The notes under the pieces: generated by a model
What the model was told of the DNA's origin: nothing
The model's database searches: none
The model's input: only the letters and a program-made list of their open reading frames with translations
In this document: positions 37,104-46,346 of the stretch, in pieces
How the letters are laid out: every line of letters starts with the position of its first letter
Numbering within the stretch: position 1 is the stretch's first letter
Translations under genes and position numbers: made by a program
NCBI GenBank assembly: GCA_013373635.1
Contig: JABXHN010000022.1
Coordinates: 124,001-188,000, forward strand
Reading direction: 5' to 3'
Source: Flavobacteriaceae bacterium
GTDB taxonomy: Bacteria > Bacteroidota > Bacteroidia > Flavobacteriales > Flavobacteriaceae
DNA: 64,000 bases

Positions 37104-38171
37104 TTAGAATGCAGCAACTCTCCATCCATAGGGATCTTCAGATTTGTTTTGCTGAATATCAGTAATGATCTTTTTAAATAGATCAGAGTACTTGTTCTCA
37201 ATTTCAATAAGCTCGTATTTTTCACCTTTATATCCAAATCCTTTGATAGGACTTACTACTGCAGCAGTACCAGCTCCAAACATTTCTTTGAGTTCTCCTG
37301 CTTTGTGAGCTTCAATCACTTCACTAACTTTGATTGGACGTACTTCAAAATCAATACCCTTGTCTTCTGCAATTTGAATCAAACTCTTACGTGTAATACC
37401 ATCTAAGATACTTTCAGAAGTTGGTCCAGTGAGGAGTTTGTCTCCGATTCGAATAAAGATATTCATCGTTCCAGCTTCTTCGATATATTCATGAGTGTTG
37501 GCATCAGTCCAAACGATTTGTTGAAATCCTTCTTTCTGAGCTTGTAGAGCAGGGTAGAAGGATCCACCGTAATTTCCACCAGCCTTAGCATAACCAGTTC
37601 CCCCTTGAGCAGCTCTTGAGAATTTCTCAGCAATCTTAACTCGAACTTCACCTGCGTAATAGGATTGAACAGGAGAACAGATAATGATAAACATATATTC
37701 ATTAGCAGGAGAGGCCGCAACCCCTTCTTCAGTAGCAATTACAAAAGGTCTGATGTAAAGAGAGTTTCCATCACCAGATTTAATCCACTCTTGGTCTAAT
37801 TCTAAGAGTTTAGATAAACCGTCGCAGAAGTAATCTTCTCTGAAAGCAGGCATCGCTAGACGCTCAGATGAAATATTGATACGGTTGAAATTGTCCATTG
37901 GTCTAAACAACCATACTTTGCCGGCATCATCCTTGTAAGCTTTCATTCCTTCGAAGACTTCTTGTCCGTAGTGAAATACTCGGGCAGAAGGAGCTAGACT
38001 TAGGTTTTGATAAGGCTTGACCTCTGGGATACTCCACTCACCATTTTTGTAGGTTGAGATCATCATATGATCTGTAAATACTTTTCCAAAACTCAAAGAT
38101 TGGAAGTCTACATGTTCAATTTTTGATTGAGTTGCTTTTTCAACTTTTAAAGGAGTCCCAAATGATTTCAT
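37104..38171 (-). CDS. ilvE: Branched-chain amino acid aminotransferase
   Basis: YGQEVFEGMKAYK, YIRPFVIAT, EEAGTMNIFI, ILDGITRKS. Confidence 0.95.
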   Translation of the reverse strand: MKSFGTPLKVEKATQSKIEHVDFQSLSFGKVFTDHMMISTYKNGEWSIPEVKPYQNLSLAPSARVFHYGQEVFEGMKAYKDDAGKVWLFRPMDNFNRINISSERLAMPAFREDYFCDGLSKLLELDQEWIKSGDGNSLYIRPFVIATEEGVAASPANEYMFIIICSPVQSYYAGEVRVKIAEKFSRAAQGGTGYAKAGGNYGGSFYPALQAQKEGFQQIVWTDANTHEYIEEAGTMNIFIRIGDKLLTGPTSESILDGITRKSLIQIAEDKGIDFEVRPIKVSEVIEAHKAGELKEMFGAGTAAVVSPIKGFGYKGEKYELIEIENKYSDLFKKIITDIQQNKSEDPYGWRVAAF

Positions 38172-38259
38172 TTGCTTTTTAATTAATTATGTGTGTAAAA
38201 TTAAAAATTATTAAGGATTGGGATTCATTTTTTTAGGATTAATTGTTGAACTTTGAACT

Positions 38260-38928
38260 ATGAGTTTACCTAAGCGAACCGTAATTACAACAGGGGATGG
38301 ATCCAAGACACTTCATATGGAAGATTGGAATGAGCAGTATCATTCCAAACACGGAGCTATTGCAGAGGCTTACCATGTATTTATTAAATCTGGATTAGAG
38401 CATCTAAACAAACAAAATATCGATATTCTAGAAATAGGTTTTGGAACAGGACTCAATGCATTGATTACCTTCAGTGAAGCTCAAAAAAATAGGCTTCAAA
38501 TCAACTATGTTGGAGTCGAAGCTTATCCAGTTCCATTAGAGCAGGCTATAGAAATGGATTATGCTACAAAAATTGAGGGAAAGGGCTTACATGAAGTATT
38601 TCAAAAGATGCATAAAATTGAGTGGAATAACCCAATTGAAATCAATACTGAATTTAGACTCACAAAGAGAGAGCAAAAGTTTCAGGAAATTAAAGATCAG
38701 AACTGTTTTGACTTAATTTACTTTGATGCTTTTGGATATAGAGTACAACCAGAGTTGTGGTCAAAAGAGATTTTTGAAAAGATGTATCAATCCCTAAAAG
38801 ATGGGGGAGTATTGGTAACTTATGCAGCGAAAGGAGTAGTGAGAAGAACAATGCAAGAAGTTGGTTTTGCAGTAGAAAGACTACCTGGACCTCCTGGTAA
38901 ACGTGAAATGTTACGAGCTACGAAGTAG
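38260..38928 (+). CDS. mnmD: tRNA (5-methylaminomethyl-2-thiouridine)(34)-methyltransferase MnmD
   Basis: ILEIGFGTGLNALIT, DLIYFDAFGYRVQPELWS, RLPGPPGKREMLRA. Confidence 0.92.
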   Translation: MSLPKRTVITTGDGSKTLHMEDWNEQYHSKHGAIAEAYHVFIKSGLEHLNKQNIDILEIGFGTGLNALITFSEAQKNRLQINYVGVEAYPVPLEQAIEMDYATKIEGKGLHEVFQKMHKIEWNNPIEINTEFRLTKREQKFQEIKDQNCFDLIYFDAFGYRVQPELWSKEIFEKMYQSLKDGGVLVTYAAKGVVRRTMQEVGFAVERLPGPPGKREMLRATK

Positions 38929-38939
38929 TGAGAAATATT

Positions 38940-39098
38940 CATGCGAGAGAAGCGAGCATAAATATTATAGTGCAACGAAGCATACATGCGAGAGAAGCGA
39001 GCATAAATATTATAGTGCAACGAAGCATACATGCGAGAGAAGCGAGCATAAATATTATAGTGCAACGAAGCATTCAAGCGAGAGAAGCGAGCATAAAT
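38940..39098. repeat. Tandem array of a 45-bp unit (3 near-identical copies plus a partial fourth)
   Basis: catgcgagagaagcgagcataaatattatagtgcaacgaagcata at 38940, 38985, 39030 (last 3 nt diverge in copy 3), partial 39075-39098. Confidence 0.95.
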
Positions 39099-39132
39099 AA
39101 ATAGAACAATGAAAATTGTATAATTAAGGGAT

Positions 39133-39729
39133 ATGTGCGGAAGATTTGGTTTTGCAAAAGGTATAGATGATTTTTCAAAGAAGTTTCATATTCCAATGGA
39201 ATCTCGATACAATATTGCTCCAAGTCAACAAATTGTAGCAGTTAATGAATCCTTTTCTGCTTTTAAAGCCCAATGGTCATTTCTTCCTAGTTGGTCCACT
39301 TCAACAAAACCACTAATTAACGCTCGAATTGAAACTTTAGATGAAAAGCCGAGTTTTAGAGGTTATCAAAAGTGTTTAATCCCTGCTTCTGGTTGGTTTG
39401 AATGGAAACGATCTACAACAGCGAACATCCCATACTATTTTACTACAACTGATGATTGGTTTTATATGGGAGGTATTATTATTGAGAATCAAATCGTTAT
39501 TCTTACTAAAGAAGCCGATCAGCATCTAGAATCCATTCACCATCGAATGCCCCTTATATATGCTAATTCTTATGATAAGATGTGGGAGCTCGATCAAATA
39601 AATCATAAATTAGCCGAATCAATTGTTCCTTATTCGGTAAGTGATAAAATCAATAAGGCGAATTATGATTACAAAGATTTATTAACACCAATAGACTATC
39701 CCTCACAAGGATCGTTGTTTAATTTTTAA
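39133..39729 (+). CDS. SOS response-associated peptidase (SRAP/YedK/HMCES family)
   Basis: MCGRFGFA, RYNIAPSQ, INARIETLDEKPSF, CLIPASGWFEWK, HHRMPLI. Confidence 0.94.
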   Translation: MCGRFGFAKGIDDFSKKFHIPMESRYNIAPSQQIVAVNESFSAFKAQWSFLPSWSTSTKPLINARIETLDEKPSFRGYQKCLIPASGWFEWKRSTTANIPYYFTTTDDWFYMGGIIIENQIVILTKEADQHLESIHHRMPLIYANSYDKMWELDQINHKLAESIVPYSVSDKINKANYDYKDLLTPIDYPSQGSLFNF

Positions 39730-39737
39730 AAAATAGA

Positions 39738-40301
39738 ATGAAAAAATTACTCTTAGCATTTTTCTTAATCGTTTCATACACAAGTATTGCTCAAGAAACC
39801 TACACTTCAGAAAAGAGTGTTAATGCATTTAATTTGTTGATATTTAAAACATTGGATGTAACTTTTGAAAACTATATCGATCAAGAGAGTAGTTGGGGTA
39901 TTTGCGCCTTAATGGCACTCGAAGGTGAATCCCGTTTTAATGCGGATGCACCTTATTATTACGAATCTCTTGCAATTACTCCATTCTATAAATTGTATTT
40001 TGGAGATCGTCCTAATTCGGGATTCTTTATTGAGGGATTTGGAAACTTAAGCTTTGGTAAGGTGGATCGTTGGTATTATGACTATGACTACTGTTATGAA
40101 TGTAGTTCTGTGTACTATCCATCAAATCCCATAAAATCCTACACCGCATTTAATGTGGGATTATCGCTTGGAAAAAAATGGGTTACTAAAAAAGATATCA
40201 CCTTTAGTGTTTTCGCTGGAATAGGTAGAGCTTTAACGGTTTCTAATGATGGACCTGGCTTTTTTCCAAGAACTGGAATATCCATTGGTAAACGCAAGTA
40301 A
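39738..40301 (+). CDS. Secreted/outer-membrane beta-barrel-like protein
   Basis: Signal peptide MKKLLLAFFLIVSYTSIAQ; C-terminal GxSLGKK barrel-like strands. Confidence 0.65.
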   Translation: MKKLLLAFFLIVSYTSIAQETYTSEKSVNAFNLLIFKTLDVTFENYIDQESSWGICALMALEGESRFNADAPYYYESLAITPFYKLYFGDRPNSGFFIEGFGNLSFGKVDRWYYDYDYCYECSSVYYPSNPIKSYTAFNVGLSLGKKWVTKKDITFSVFAGIGRALTVSNDGPGFFPRTGISIGKRK

Positions 40302-40370
40302 TTTTTTTCTTAAAAGAGTTTGTACTAGAAGTAAAAAGCCATTATATTTGCAGCCCATTACAATGGAATT

Positions 40371-40444
40371 GGCCTCGTGGCGCAACTGAATAGCGCATCT
40401 GATTACGGCTCAGAAGGTTGAAGGTTTGAATCCTTCCGAGGTCA
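40371..40444 (+). tRNA. tRNA-Arg (anticodon ACG)
   Basis: ggcctcg acceptor, tctga-ttacggc-tcaga anticodon arm, cgaggtc 3' acceptor. Confidence 0.94.
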
Positions 40445-40456
40445 CAACAAAACTAA

Positions 40457-40484
40457 AGCTCATTCGAAAGAATGGGCTTTTTTT
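40457..40484 (+). terminator. tRNA terminator
   Basis: agctcattc-gaaa-gaatgggct followed by T-run. Confidence 0.8.
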
Positions 40485-40641
40485 GTTTCTTATGAATTAA
40501 TAAAGGATTTAATTTTTATATATACACCTTAAGGAATTATTCTTGTAACAGCGTTTGAAGTTTAAAAGGAATTAGATTAATTCAACTTTTTTAAAGAACA
40601 AATTCGAGTATAATTCTTAATTTTAAGGATATTTTACACAA

Positions 40642-41652
40642 ATGACACACGAATTTAAAACCCTTGTAGAACACGCCCATAAGTGGCAAAAGGAAGGTAA
40701 AAAATCAGTTTTGGCATCAGTAGTTGCCTTAGAGGGTTCTTCGTATAGAAGACCTGGGGTTCGCATGCTTATAAATGAACAAGGAGAAGCTGTTGGAGCA
40801 GTTAGTGGTGGTTGTGTCGAAAAGGAAGTACATTTTCAATCGCTTTCTGTTTTTAAAGAGGGAACCTCCAAAATGATGACCTATGACGGAACACTTCGTT
40901 TAGGTTGTGAAGGAATCATCTATGTACTTATTGAGCCTTTTGAAGTTTCAGATGATTTTGTTCGAACATTTAACGCTACTTTGGAATTGAGAAGTCCTAT
41001 GAAAATAGTTTCTTATTACAAAAAAGAGTTTGGAGTTTTTGAGGGGATTGGTACTGAAATAATTATTGATAATACTCCATTTACCTTTAACAATTTTAAA
41101 AAGTCAGATTCGGATTTAATTACCTTCGAACAGGAGCTGCCGCCTATTTTTCAATTGCTTATCATTGGAGCAGAACACGATGCAGTTCAGTTGTGTAAAG
41201 CGGCATCTAATGTAGGTTGGCAAGTAACGGTTATGGCCTCTGCTGATGAACAAAAAACCATCGATTACTTTACAGGTGCTCATCAATTGGTGACTCCTCT
41301 GTTCGATCAAATTGATACATCAAAAATAGACGAGCAAACAGCTGTAGTTTTAATGACTCATAGTTTTAATAAGGACGTTCAGTATTTGTCTGCTTTACAA
41401 AATTGTACTCCAGCATATTTTGGACTGTTAGGTCCTAAACATCGAAGAGAGCGTTTAATCAATCAATTTTTGGAGTTTAATCCAGAGGTCGATTCCGATT
41501 TTATAGAGATCCTAAGAGGTCCAGCAGGAATCAATATAGGGGCGGAATCAGCACAAGAAATTGCAATCTCCATTATTGCAGAGATTCTTTCTGTTCTTAG
41601 AAATCAAGAGCCGATCGTATTAAAAGATAAATCAGGAACGATTCATGCCTAA
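40642..41652 (+). CDS. XdhC/CoxI family molybdenum cofactor maturation/insertion protein
   Basis: GSSYRRPGVRMLINEQGEAVGAVSGGCVEKEV; Rossmann-like C-terminal domain. Confidence 0.92.
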   Translation: MTHEFKTLVEHAHKWQKEGKKSVLASVVALEGSSYRRPGVRMLINEQGEAVGAVSGGCVEKEVHFQSLSVFKEGTSKMMTYDGTLRLGCEGIIYVLIEPFEVSDDFVRTFNATLELRSPMKIVSYYKKEFGVFEGIGTEIIIDNTPFTFNNFKKSDSDLITFEQELPPIFQLLIIGAEHDAVQLCKAASNVGWQVTVMASADEQKTIDYFTGAHQLVTPLFDQIDTSKIDEQTAVVLMTHSFNKDVQYLSALQNCTPAYFGLLGPKHRRERLINQFLEFNPEVDSDFIEILRGPAGINIGAESAQEIAISIIAEILSVLRNQEPIVLKDKSGTIHA

Positions 41653-42247
41653 GGTCCCCATTCTTTTATTAGCTGCGGGAGCTTCATCACGAATGGGTTC
41701 TTCAAAGGCATTACTTGATTGGAATAAAGAACCCTTAATTGTTTCTAGAATACAAAATTTATTAGCAACTGGGCAAAAGGTATATGTAGTATTAGGAGCC
41801 TATGCAGACACCATTATCCCCGTTATCAAAGGATTGAAAGTGACCATTTGTACGAATACTCATTGGGAAGAGGGGATGAGCACATCCATAGCTTTTGGAG
41901 TAAAAAGTATCCAATCGAATGAAGAATGGGTCGATGGAATTCTCATAGCCACTATTGATCAGCCATTAGTTGACAATCAACATCTTAAAGCAATTTTGGC
42001 TAGCTTTAAAGAAGGGCAACAACAAATTATAGTTTCAGAATCTAGTAATGGATGGCGTGGAGTTCCTGCACTTTTCGATGCTCATTACCTTGAAGCATTG
42101 AGTCGTTTAAAAGGTGATACAGGAGCTAAAACAATTGTACAGGTACATCCTGAAAAAGTTTATACAGTAAAGGGAGGTGAAAAATTAGTTGATATGGATA
42201 CTCCAGAGCGCTATCAGCAACTTTTAAAAGCTACCCACCAATTGTGA
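41645..42247 (+). CDS. Molybdenum cofactor nucleotidyltransferase (MocA/MobA-like)
   Basis: ILLLAAGASSRMGSSKALLDW, TIDQPLVDNQHL. Confidence 0.92.
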   Translation: MPKVPILLLAAGASSRMGSSKALLDWNKEPLIVSRIQNLLATGQKVYVVLGAYADTIIPVIKGLKVTICTNTHWEEGMSTSIAFGVKSIQSNEEWVDGILIATIDQPLVDNQHLKAILASFKEGQQQIIVSESSNGWRGVPALFDAHYLEALSRLKGDTGAKTIVQVHPEKVYTVKGGEKLVDMDTPERYQQLLKATHQL

Positions 42248-43238
42248 TCATCGATCTATTTTTTGAATGGTGATTTGGATCGGCAAACTTTTCATTGGTA
42301 TCTAGACCTGCTCTTACAGCAGCTTTCGCTAGTACTGCTTTTTGAATAATGGGTTCAATAGATTCTCCGTTTCGATGCGCTGTTAGTAAATCAGATTCTT
42401 TTTCTGAAAACAAGCAATTTCTCAATTTTCCATTAGCAGTTAAACGCAGGCGATTGCAAGAATCACAAAAGGGATTCGTTACCGTACTAATTATTGCGAA
42501 TGACCCTTTAAAGCCCTTAATTTTATAGTTCTTTGCCGTATCGTTTGGGGCGTCTTCTATTTTTAATACGGAATCTTTAGGGTAGGACTCATTTACTAAT
42601 TGGTTTATTTCCTCTAAGCTAACTGCTTTTGAACGGTCCCATCTATTGCCATCAAAAGGCATGAATTCAATAAAGCGAATGGAAATTGGGAGCTCTTTAG
42701 TGAGTTCAATAAAATCTAAGATTTCAGAATCGTTAGTTCCTTTGAGCAATACGACATTTAACTTTATTTGGAATCCCTCATCAATAAGTAAATATAAATT
42801 TTTTATGACCTTCTCAAAGTTTGGTTTCAGGGTCATTTCTTGAAATCGATCGGCTATTAAGGTGTCTAAACTCACATTGATAATGGATACCTTGGACTTT
42901 TTTAACTCAGAAATGTATCGATCAATATTAACTGCATTGGTGGTCATCGCAATGGAGACATCAAGTGTAGAAAGCTTTTCAATGATCGTTGTAAAATCTT
43001 TTCTAACTAGAGGTTCACCGCCAGTTAATCGAATCTTATCCACTCCATTTGCAACGAATACTTTTGCAATTTCATAGATTTCATCGGCAGTCATTAATGC
43101 GGGAGAAGGGGATAGGGGAACTCCTTCTGCTGGCATGCAGTAGGTACACCTTAGATTACACTTTTCTGTAAGAGAAATTCTTAAGTAGTTGTGATTTCTA
43201 CCGAAGGAATCTTTTAATATGTCGGTGTTCAATGCCAT
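42231..43238 (-). CDS. moaA: GTP 3',8-cyclase MoaA
   Basis: LRISLTEKCNLRCTYCMPAEG radical-SAM motif, CDSCNRLRLTANGKLRNCLF. Confidence 0.96.
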   Translation of the reverse strand: MALNTDILKDSFGRNHNYLRISLTEKCNLRCTYCMPAEGVPLSPSPALMTADEIYEIAKVFVANGVDKIRLTGGEPLVRKDFTTIIEKLSTLDVSIAMTTNAVNIDRYISELKKSKVSIINVSLDTLIADRFQEMTLKPNFEKVIKNLYLLIDEGFQIKLNVVLLKGTNDSEILDFIELTKELPISIRFIEFMPFDGNRWDRSKAVSLEEINQLVNESYPKDSVLKIEDAPNDTAKNYKIKGFKGSFAIISTVTNPFCDSCNRLRLTANGKLRNCLFSEKESDLLTAHRNGESIEPIIQKAVLAKAAVRAGLDTNEKFADPNHHSKNRSMITIGG

Positions 43239-44143
43239 TAATGTCTTTTGCCTTTAACTACATCGAATAAGTGTAATATTGTTGGAAATACGGCCTCCAA
43301 AGACTCAGTTGCTCCTTTAGTAGATCCTGGTAATGCAAGAACTAAGCTTTCCCCAATAAGTCCAGCAACCGATCTCGAAAACATAGCAAATGAAGTGCGT
43401 TCTTGCCCATAGGCTCTCATGGCTTCTTCTACGCCTGGAAGTTGTTTATCTAAAAGGGGAATTAAAGCATCTGGAGTGTTATCTCTCGGGGAAATACCCG
43501 TACCTCCACAAAAGAGGATGAGTTGTACACCTGCCTTAGAAAGTGTTTTTGCTCGTTCTTGAATTCCGTTCCTATCATCTGAAATCACATCGTAGTTTGA
43601 TATGGAAACTCCTTGTTGTTCTAGTAATGTACAAAGTGCTTTTCCTGCTTTATCTTCTCCTTCTCCTTTTGAGATAGAATCAGAACAAACGATCACAGCC
43701 CCTTGGATACTTGCTTGTATTTTTTGAACATCCGATTTGCCACCTGTTTTTGACAACAATTTTATCTGTTCAATACTCACCTGTTTGTCGATAGGTTTAA
43801 GCATGTCGTACATATTAAGTGCTACTACAGAGGCACCGTGCATGGCTTCCACTTCAACTCCTGTTTTATAAATGGTTTTAACAGTACATTTAATCTGAAT
43901 TTCTAAACCGTTAATTTCATATTCAAAACCCGTGTATTCTATAGGTAATGGATGACAATCGGGTAGTAACTCAGGGGTTTTCTTAACTCCTAATAAACCG
44001 GCAGCTTTACTCATTTCAAAAACATCTCCCTTGGGGACTTGTTTGTTGTTAATAGCTTCGATAGTAGCTTGGCTCCCCACCTTTACAATGGCTTGAGCAG
44101 TTGCGATTCGCAAACTGTTTTTCTTATGTGTAATATCGACCAT
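43238..44143 (-). CDS. moaCB: Bifunctional MoaC-MoaB/MogA fusion
   Basis: MoaC EMSKAAGLLGVKKTPELLPDCHPLP and EVEAMHGAS; C-terminal ILFCGGTGISPRDNTPDAL. Confidence 0.94.
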   Translation of the reverse strand: MVDITHKKNSLRIATAQAIVKVGSQATIEAINNKQVPKGDVFEMSKAAGLLGVKKTPELLPDCHPLPIEYTGFEYEINGLEIQIKCTVKTIYKTGVEVEAMHGASVVALNMYDMLKPIDKQVSIEQIKLLSKTGGKSDVQKIQASIQGAVIVCSDSISKGEGEDKAGKALCTLLEQQGVSISNYDVISDDRNGIQERAKTLSKAGVQLILFCGGTGISPRDNTPDALIPLLDKQLPGVEEAMRAYGQERTSFAMFSRSVAGLIGESLVLALPGSTKGATESLEAVFPTILHLFDVVKGKRH

Positions 44144-44145
44144 AG

Positions 44146-44586
44146 TTACTTATTTTCTTTCCATTGATGAGTTTCGTCTTCGAAGAGTTCCTTCCCAAAA
44201 ATGGGAACATTTGCTTTAATTTCATTCACTACTTCTTGTAATGCATTAAAAACGGTAGTTCGATGCGCTGCAGAAACAAACACAAAAATACAGATTTCAC
44301 CTGCCTTTACCTTTCCAATACTGTGGTATATGTGCATACAGTGAATAGGGTGCCTCTCAAATGTGTGCTCCTTAATATCATGACAAATTTGATTGGCCAT
44401 TTCTATTTGTGCAGTAAATTCAATTGCTTGAACGATTTTCCCCTCGATTTCATCGGCCCTCACTTGACCTAAAAAAATATCATGAGCTCCAATTCCTGTT
44501 TTGGATTGATGAGCTGCAATAGATTGTGCTATTTTTTCAGGAGTGATGGCTCCTTCGACAAAGATATTTTTAATGCTTTTTTTCAT
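44146..44586 (-). CDS. moaE: Molybdopterin synthase catalytic subunit
   Basis: IFLGQVRADEIEGKIVQAIEFTA, HSIGKVKAGEICIFVFVSAAHR. Confidence 0.93.
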   Translation of the reverse strand: MKKSIKNIFVEGAITPEKIAQSIAAHQSKTGIGAHDIFLGQVRADEIEGKIVQAIEFTAQIEMANQICHDIKEHTFERHPIHCMHIYHSIGKVKAGEICIFVFVSAAHRTTVFNALQEVVNEIKANVPIFGKELFEDETHQWKENK

Positions 44587-45359
44587 GCGTTTATGTTACA
44601 GTCATTTAATTCGATATAAGACAAATCTTCCTCGATTACTTGTTTAACAAGGGATTCATTTCTTCTAAATTGAAAACTGTTTTGTTGATTGGTTAATAGA
44701 TTAATGCTTACAAGTTTACCACTTAGAACTTCACCTAGGTTTAATATCATTTTCAATACTTCATTTGCCTGATAGGTGCCTAAAATACCTGGTAATACTC
44801 CCATTACACCCGCTTCTTCACAATTGGGCACCTCTCCTGCTTTAGGTGGTGTGGGAAACAAACAGCGATACGTTGGACCTCCTGCATAATTAAAAACGGA
44901 TAATTGGCCTTCGAACTTATAAATTGCAGCAAAAACAAAGGGTTTGTTTAGTTTAATGCAGGCATCATTAATTAAATATCGCGTTCTAAAATTGTCTGTG
45001 CAATCCACGACAATGTCATAGGGTTTTATAATTTCTAGAGCATTCGAAGTAGTTAGTGCAACAGGATAGGATTTTATGTTTAGTTCCGAGTTACGAGCAC
45101 TTAAAAGTTCTTTCGCAATATCCGCTTTATTTAAATCAAGATCCTGTTCTCTAAAAAGCACTTGTCGTTGTAAATTGGAAAGGCTTACGGTATCAAAATC
45201 GACAATTCCAATGGTTCCCACTCCAGCTGCATTTAAATAGAGCAATAGAGGAGCTCCAAGCCCACCTGCACCGATGACTAAAACTTTTGATTCAGCGATT
45301 TTTAGTTGACCTATAAGTCCTACTTCTGATAATGTGATATGTCTGCTATAGCGTTTCAT
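44583..45359 (-). CDS. moeB: Molybdopterin-synthase adenylyltransferase MoeB/ThiF/HesA family
   Basis: RYSRHITLSEVGLIGQLKIAESKVLVIGAGGLGAPLLLYL; DCTDNFRTRYLIN. Confidence 0.92.
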   Translation of the reverse strand: MKRYSRHITLSEVGLIGQLKIAESKVLVIGAGGLGAPLLLYLNAAGVGTIGIVDFDTVSLSNLQRQVLFREQDLDLNKADIAKELLSARNSELNIKSYPVALTTSNALEIIKPYDIVVDCTDNFRTRYLINDACIKLNKPFVFAAIYKFEGQLSVFNYAGGPTYRCLFPTPPKAGEVPNCEEAGVMGVLPGILGTYQANEVLKMILNLGEVLSGKLVSINLLTNQQNSFQFRRNESLVKQVIEEDLSYIELNDCNINA

Positions 45360-45363
45360 GGGC

Positions 45364-45597
45364 TTATCCTCCAGAAAAAGGAGGGAATATATCAATATTT
45401 TTAGAGGTTATTTCATCTTCTAGTTCACCAATGGTGTTGTTTTGTGCAATTTTCAAACTGAGTTTCTTTAGGTCAGGGTATTCATTTTCAAGCCATATAA
45501 CAAGCTCTTGAATGGTGATTGCTTCAACATCAAGCACCTCTTTTGATTTTCCAACCACTTCGACTAATTTTCCGTAATAGGTAAGGGTTACATCCAT
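45364..45597 (-). CDS. moaD: MoaD/ThiS family sulfur carrier
   Basis: Small ubiquitin-like protein ending FPPFSGG (C-terminal GG). Confidence 0.9.
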   Translation of the reverse strand: MDVTLTYYGKLVEVVGKSKEVLDVEAITIQELVIWLENEYPDLKKLSLKIAQNNTIGELEDEITSKNIDIFPPFSGG

Positions 45598-46346
45598 TAT
45601 ATTAGTAATAATTTAAAAGAAGCAGCAGCTAGTACCACTACTAAAAGATACTCTAGTTTTTGATTGTTCCACTTTTTAGAACCGTAATAACTTCCCATAA
45701 GTCCTCCAGCTAAAGCTAGGATGATCATAGGTAGTATGGAAGTAGAAAAGGCAACACCAGAGCTGAATTGTCCAATGAGTGCGGCTGAAGAATTAACCCA
45801 AATAAATAATGCGGAAATTGTAGCCGCTTCTTTCATTGAGGACCAGTGTAATAGTAAAAGTACAGGGGTTAAGATAATACCACCACCAATTCCAATTAAT
45901 CCTGAAAAGAAACCAATAAGTCCTCCTATCAGTATGGCTTGATATGGGGATACGTTTTTTACTGCCTCACTGCTCGATGGCTTGTAAAGCATTCTTGCTA
46001 CAGCAACTAATAAAAGCAGTCCAAGGATTTTTTTGTACAAATTAGGGTCAATATTAAAAACGCCTCCAAGGTAAGCTGCTGGAATTGATCCAACGGCAAA
46101 CCATACAAATAGCTTAAATTTAAAATGTCCTGCTTTGTAATATTGGTAAAATGAAATACCCGCAACAAACAAGTTTAAGATCAGAGCGGTTTGTTTCATG
46201 ATCTCGTTGGGAAATGAAAATAGCGCCATCAAAGCTAAATAACCACTGGCACCACCATGTCCAACACTGGAATAGAGAAAGGAAACTACAGGTAAAAGAG
46301 CAAAGAAGTAAAAAATCGGCTCCATGATTAATTCGGAATTAGCCAT
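45597..46346 (-). CDS. TSUP family (TauE/SafE) membrane transporter
   Basis: SSVGHGGASGYLALMALF, GFFSGLIGIGGGIILTPVLLL. Confidence 0.92.
   Translation of the reverse strand: MANSELIMEPIFYFFALLPVVSFLYSSVGHGGASGYLALMALFSFPNEIMKQTALILNLFVAGISFYQYYKAGHFKFKLFVWFAVGSIPAAYLGGVFNIDPNLYKKILGLLLLVAVARMLYKPSSSEAVKNVSPYQAILIGGLIGFFSGLIGIGGGIILTPVLLLLHWSSMKEAATISALFIWVNSSAALIGQFSSGVAFSTSILPMIILALAGGLMGSYYGSKKWNNQKLEYLLVVVLAAASFKLLLI

Noticed and set aside
38820-39100. The repeat array after mnmD as a CRISPR array, or its two ORFs (38820..39077 -, 38903..39100 +) as genes
   Set aside because: Repeats are contiguous with no unique spacers, and both ORFs are explained by a 45-bp repeat divisible by 3.
40543-40560. 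Possible further Crp/Fnr-like site (TGTAACAGCGTTTGAA) upstream of xdhC
   Set aside because: Only the left half-site matches; no symmetric right arm.
42231-42247. 17-bp convergent overlap between the MocA-like gene and moaA
   Set aside because: Short 3' overlaps between convergent genes are ordinary in compact genomes.
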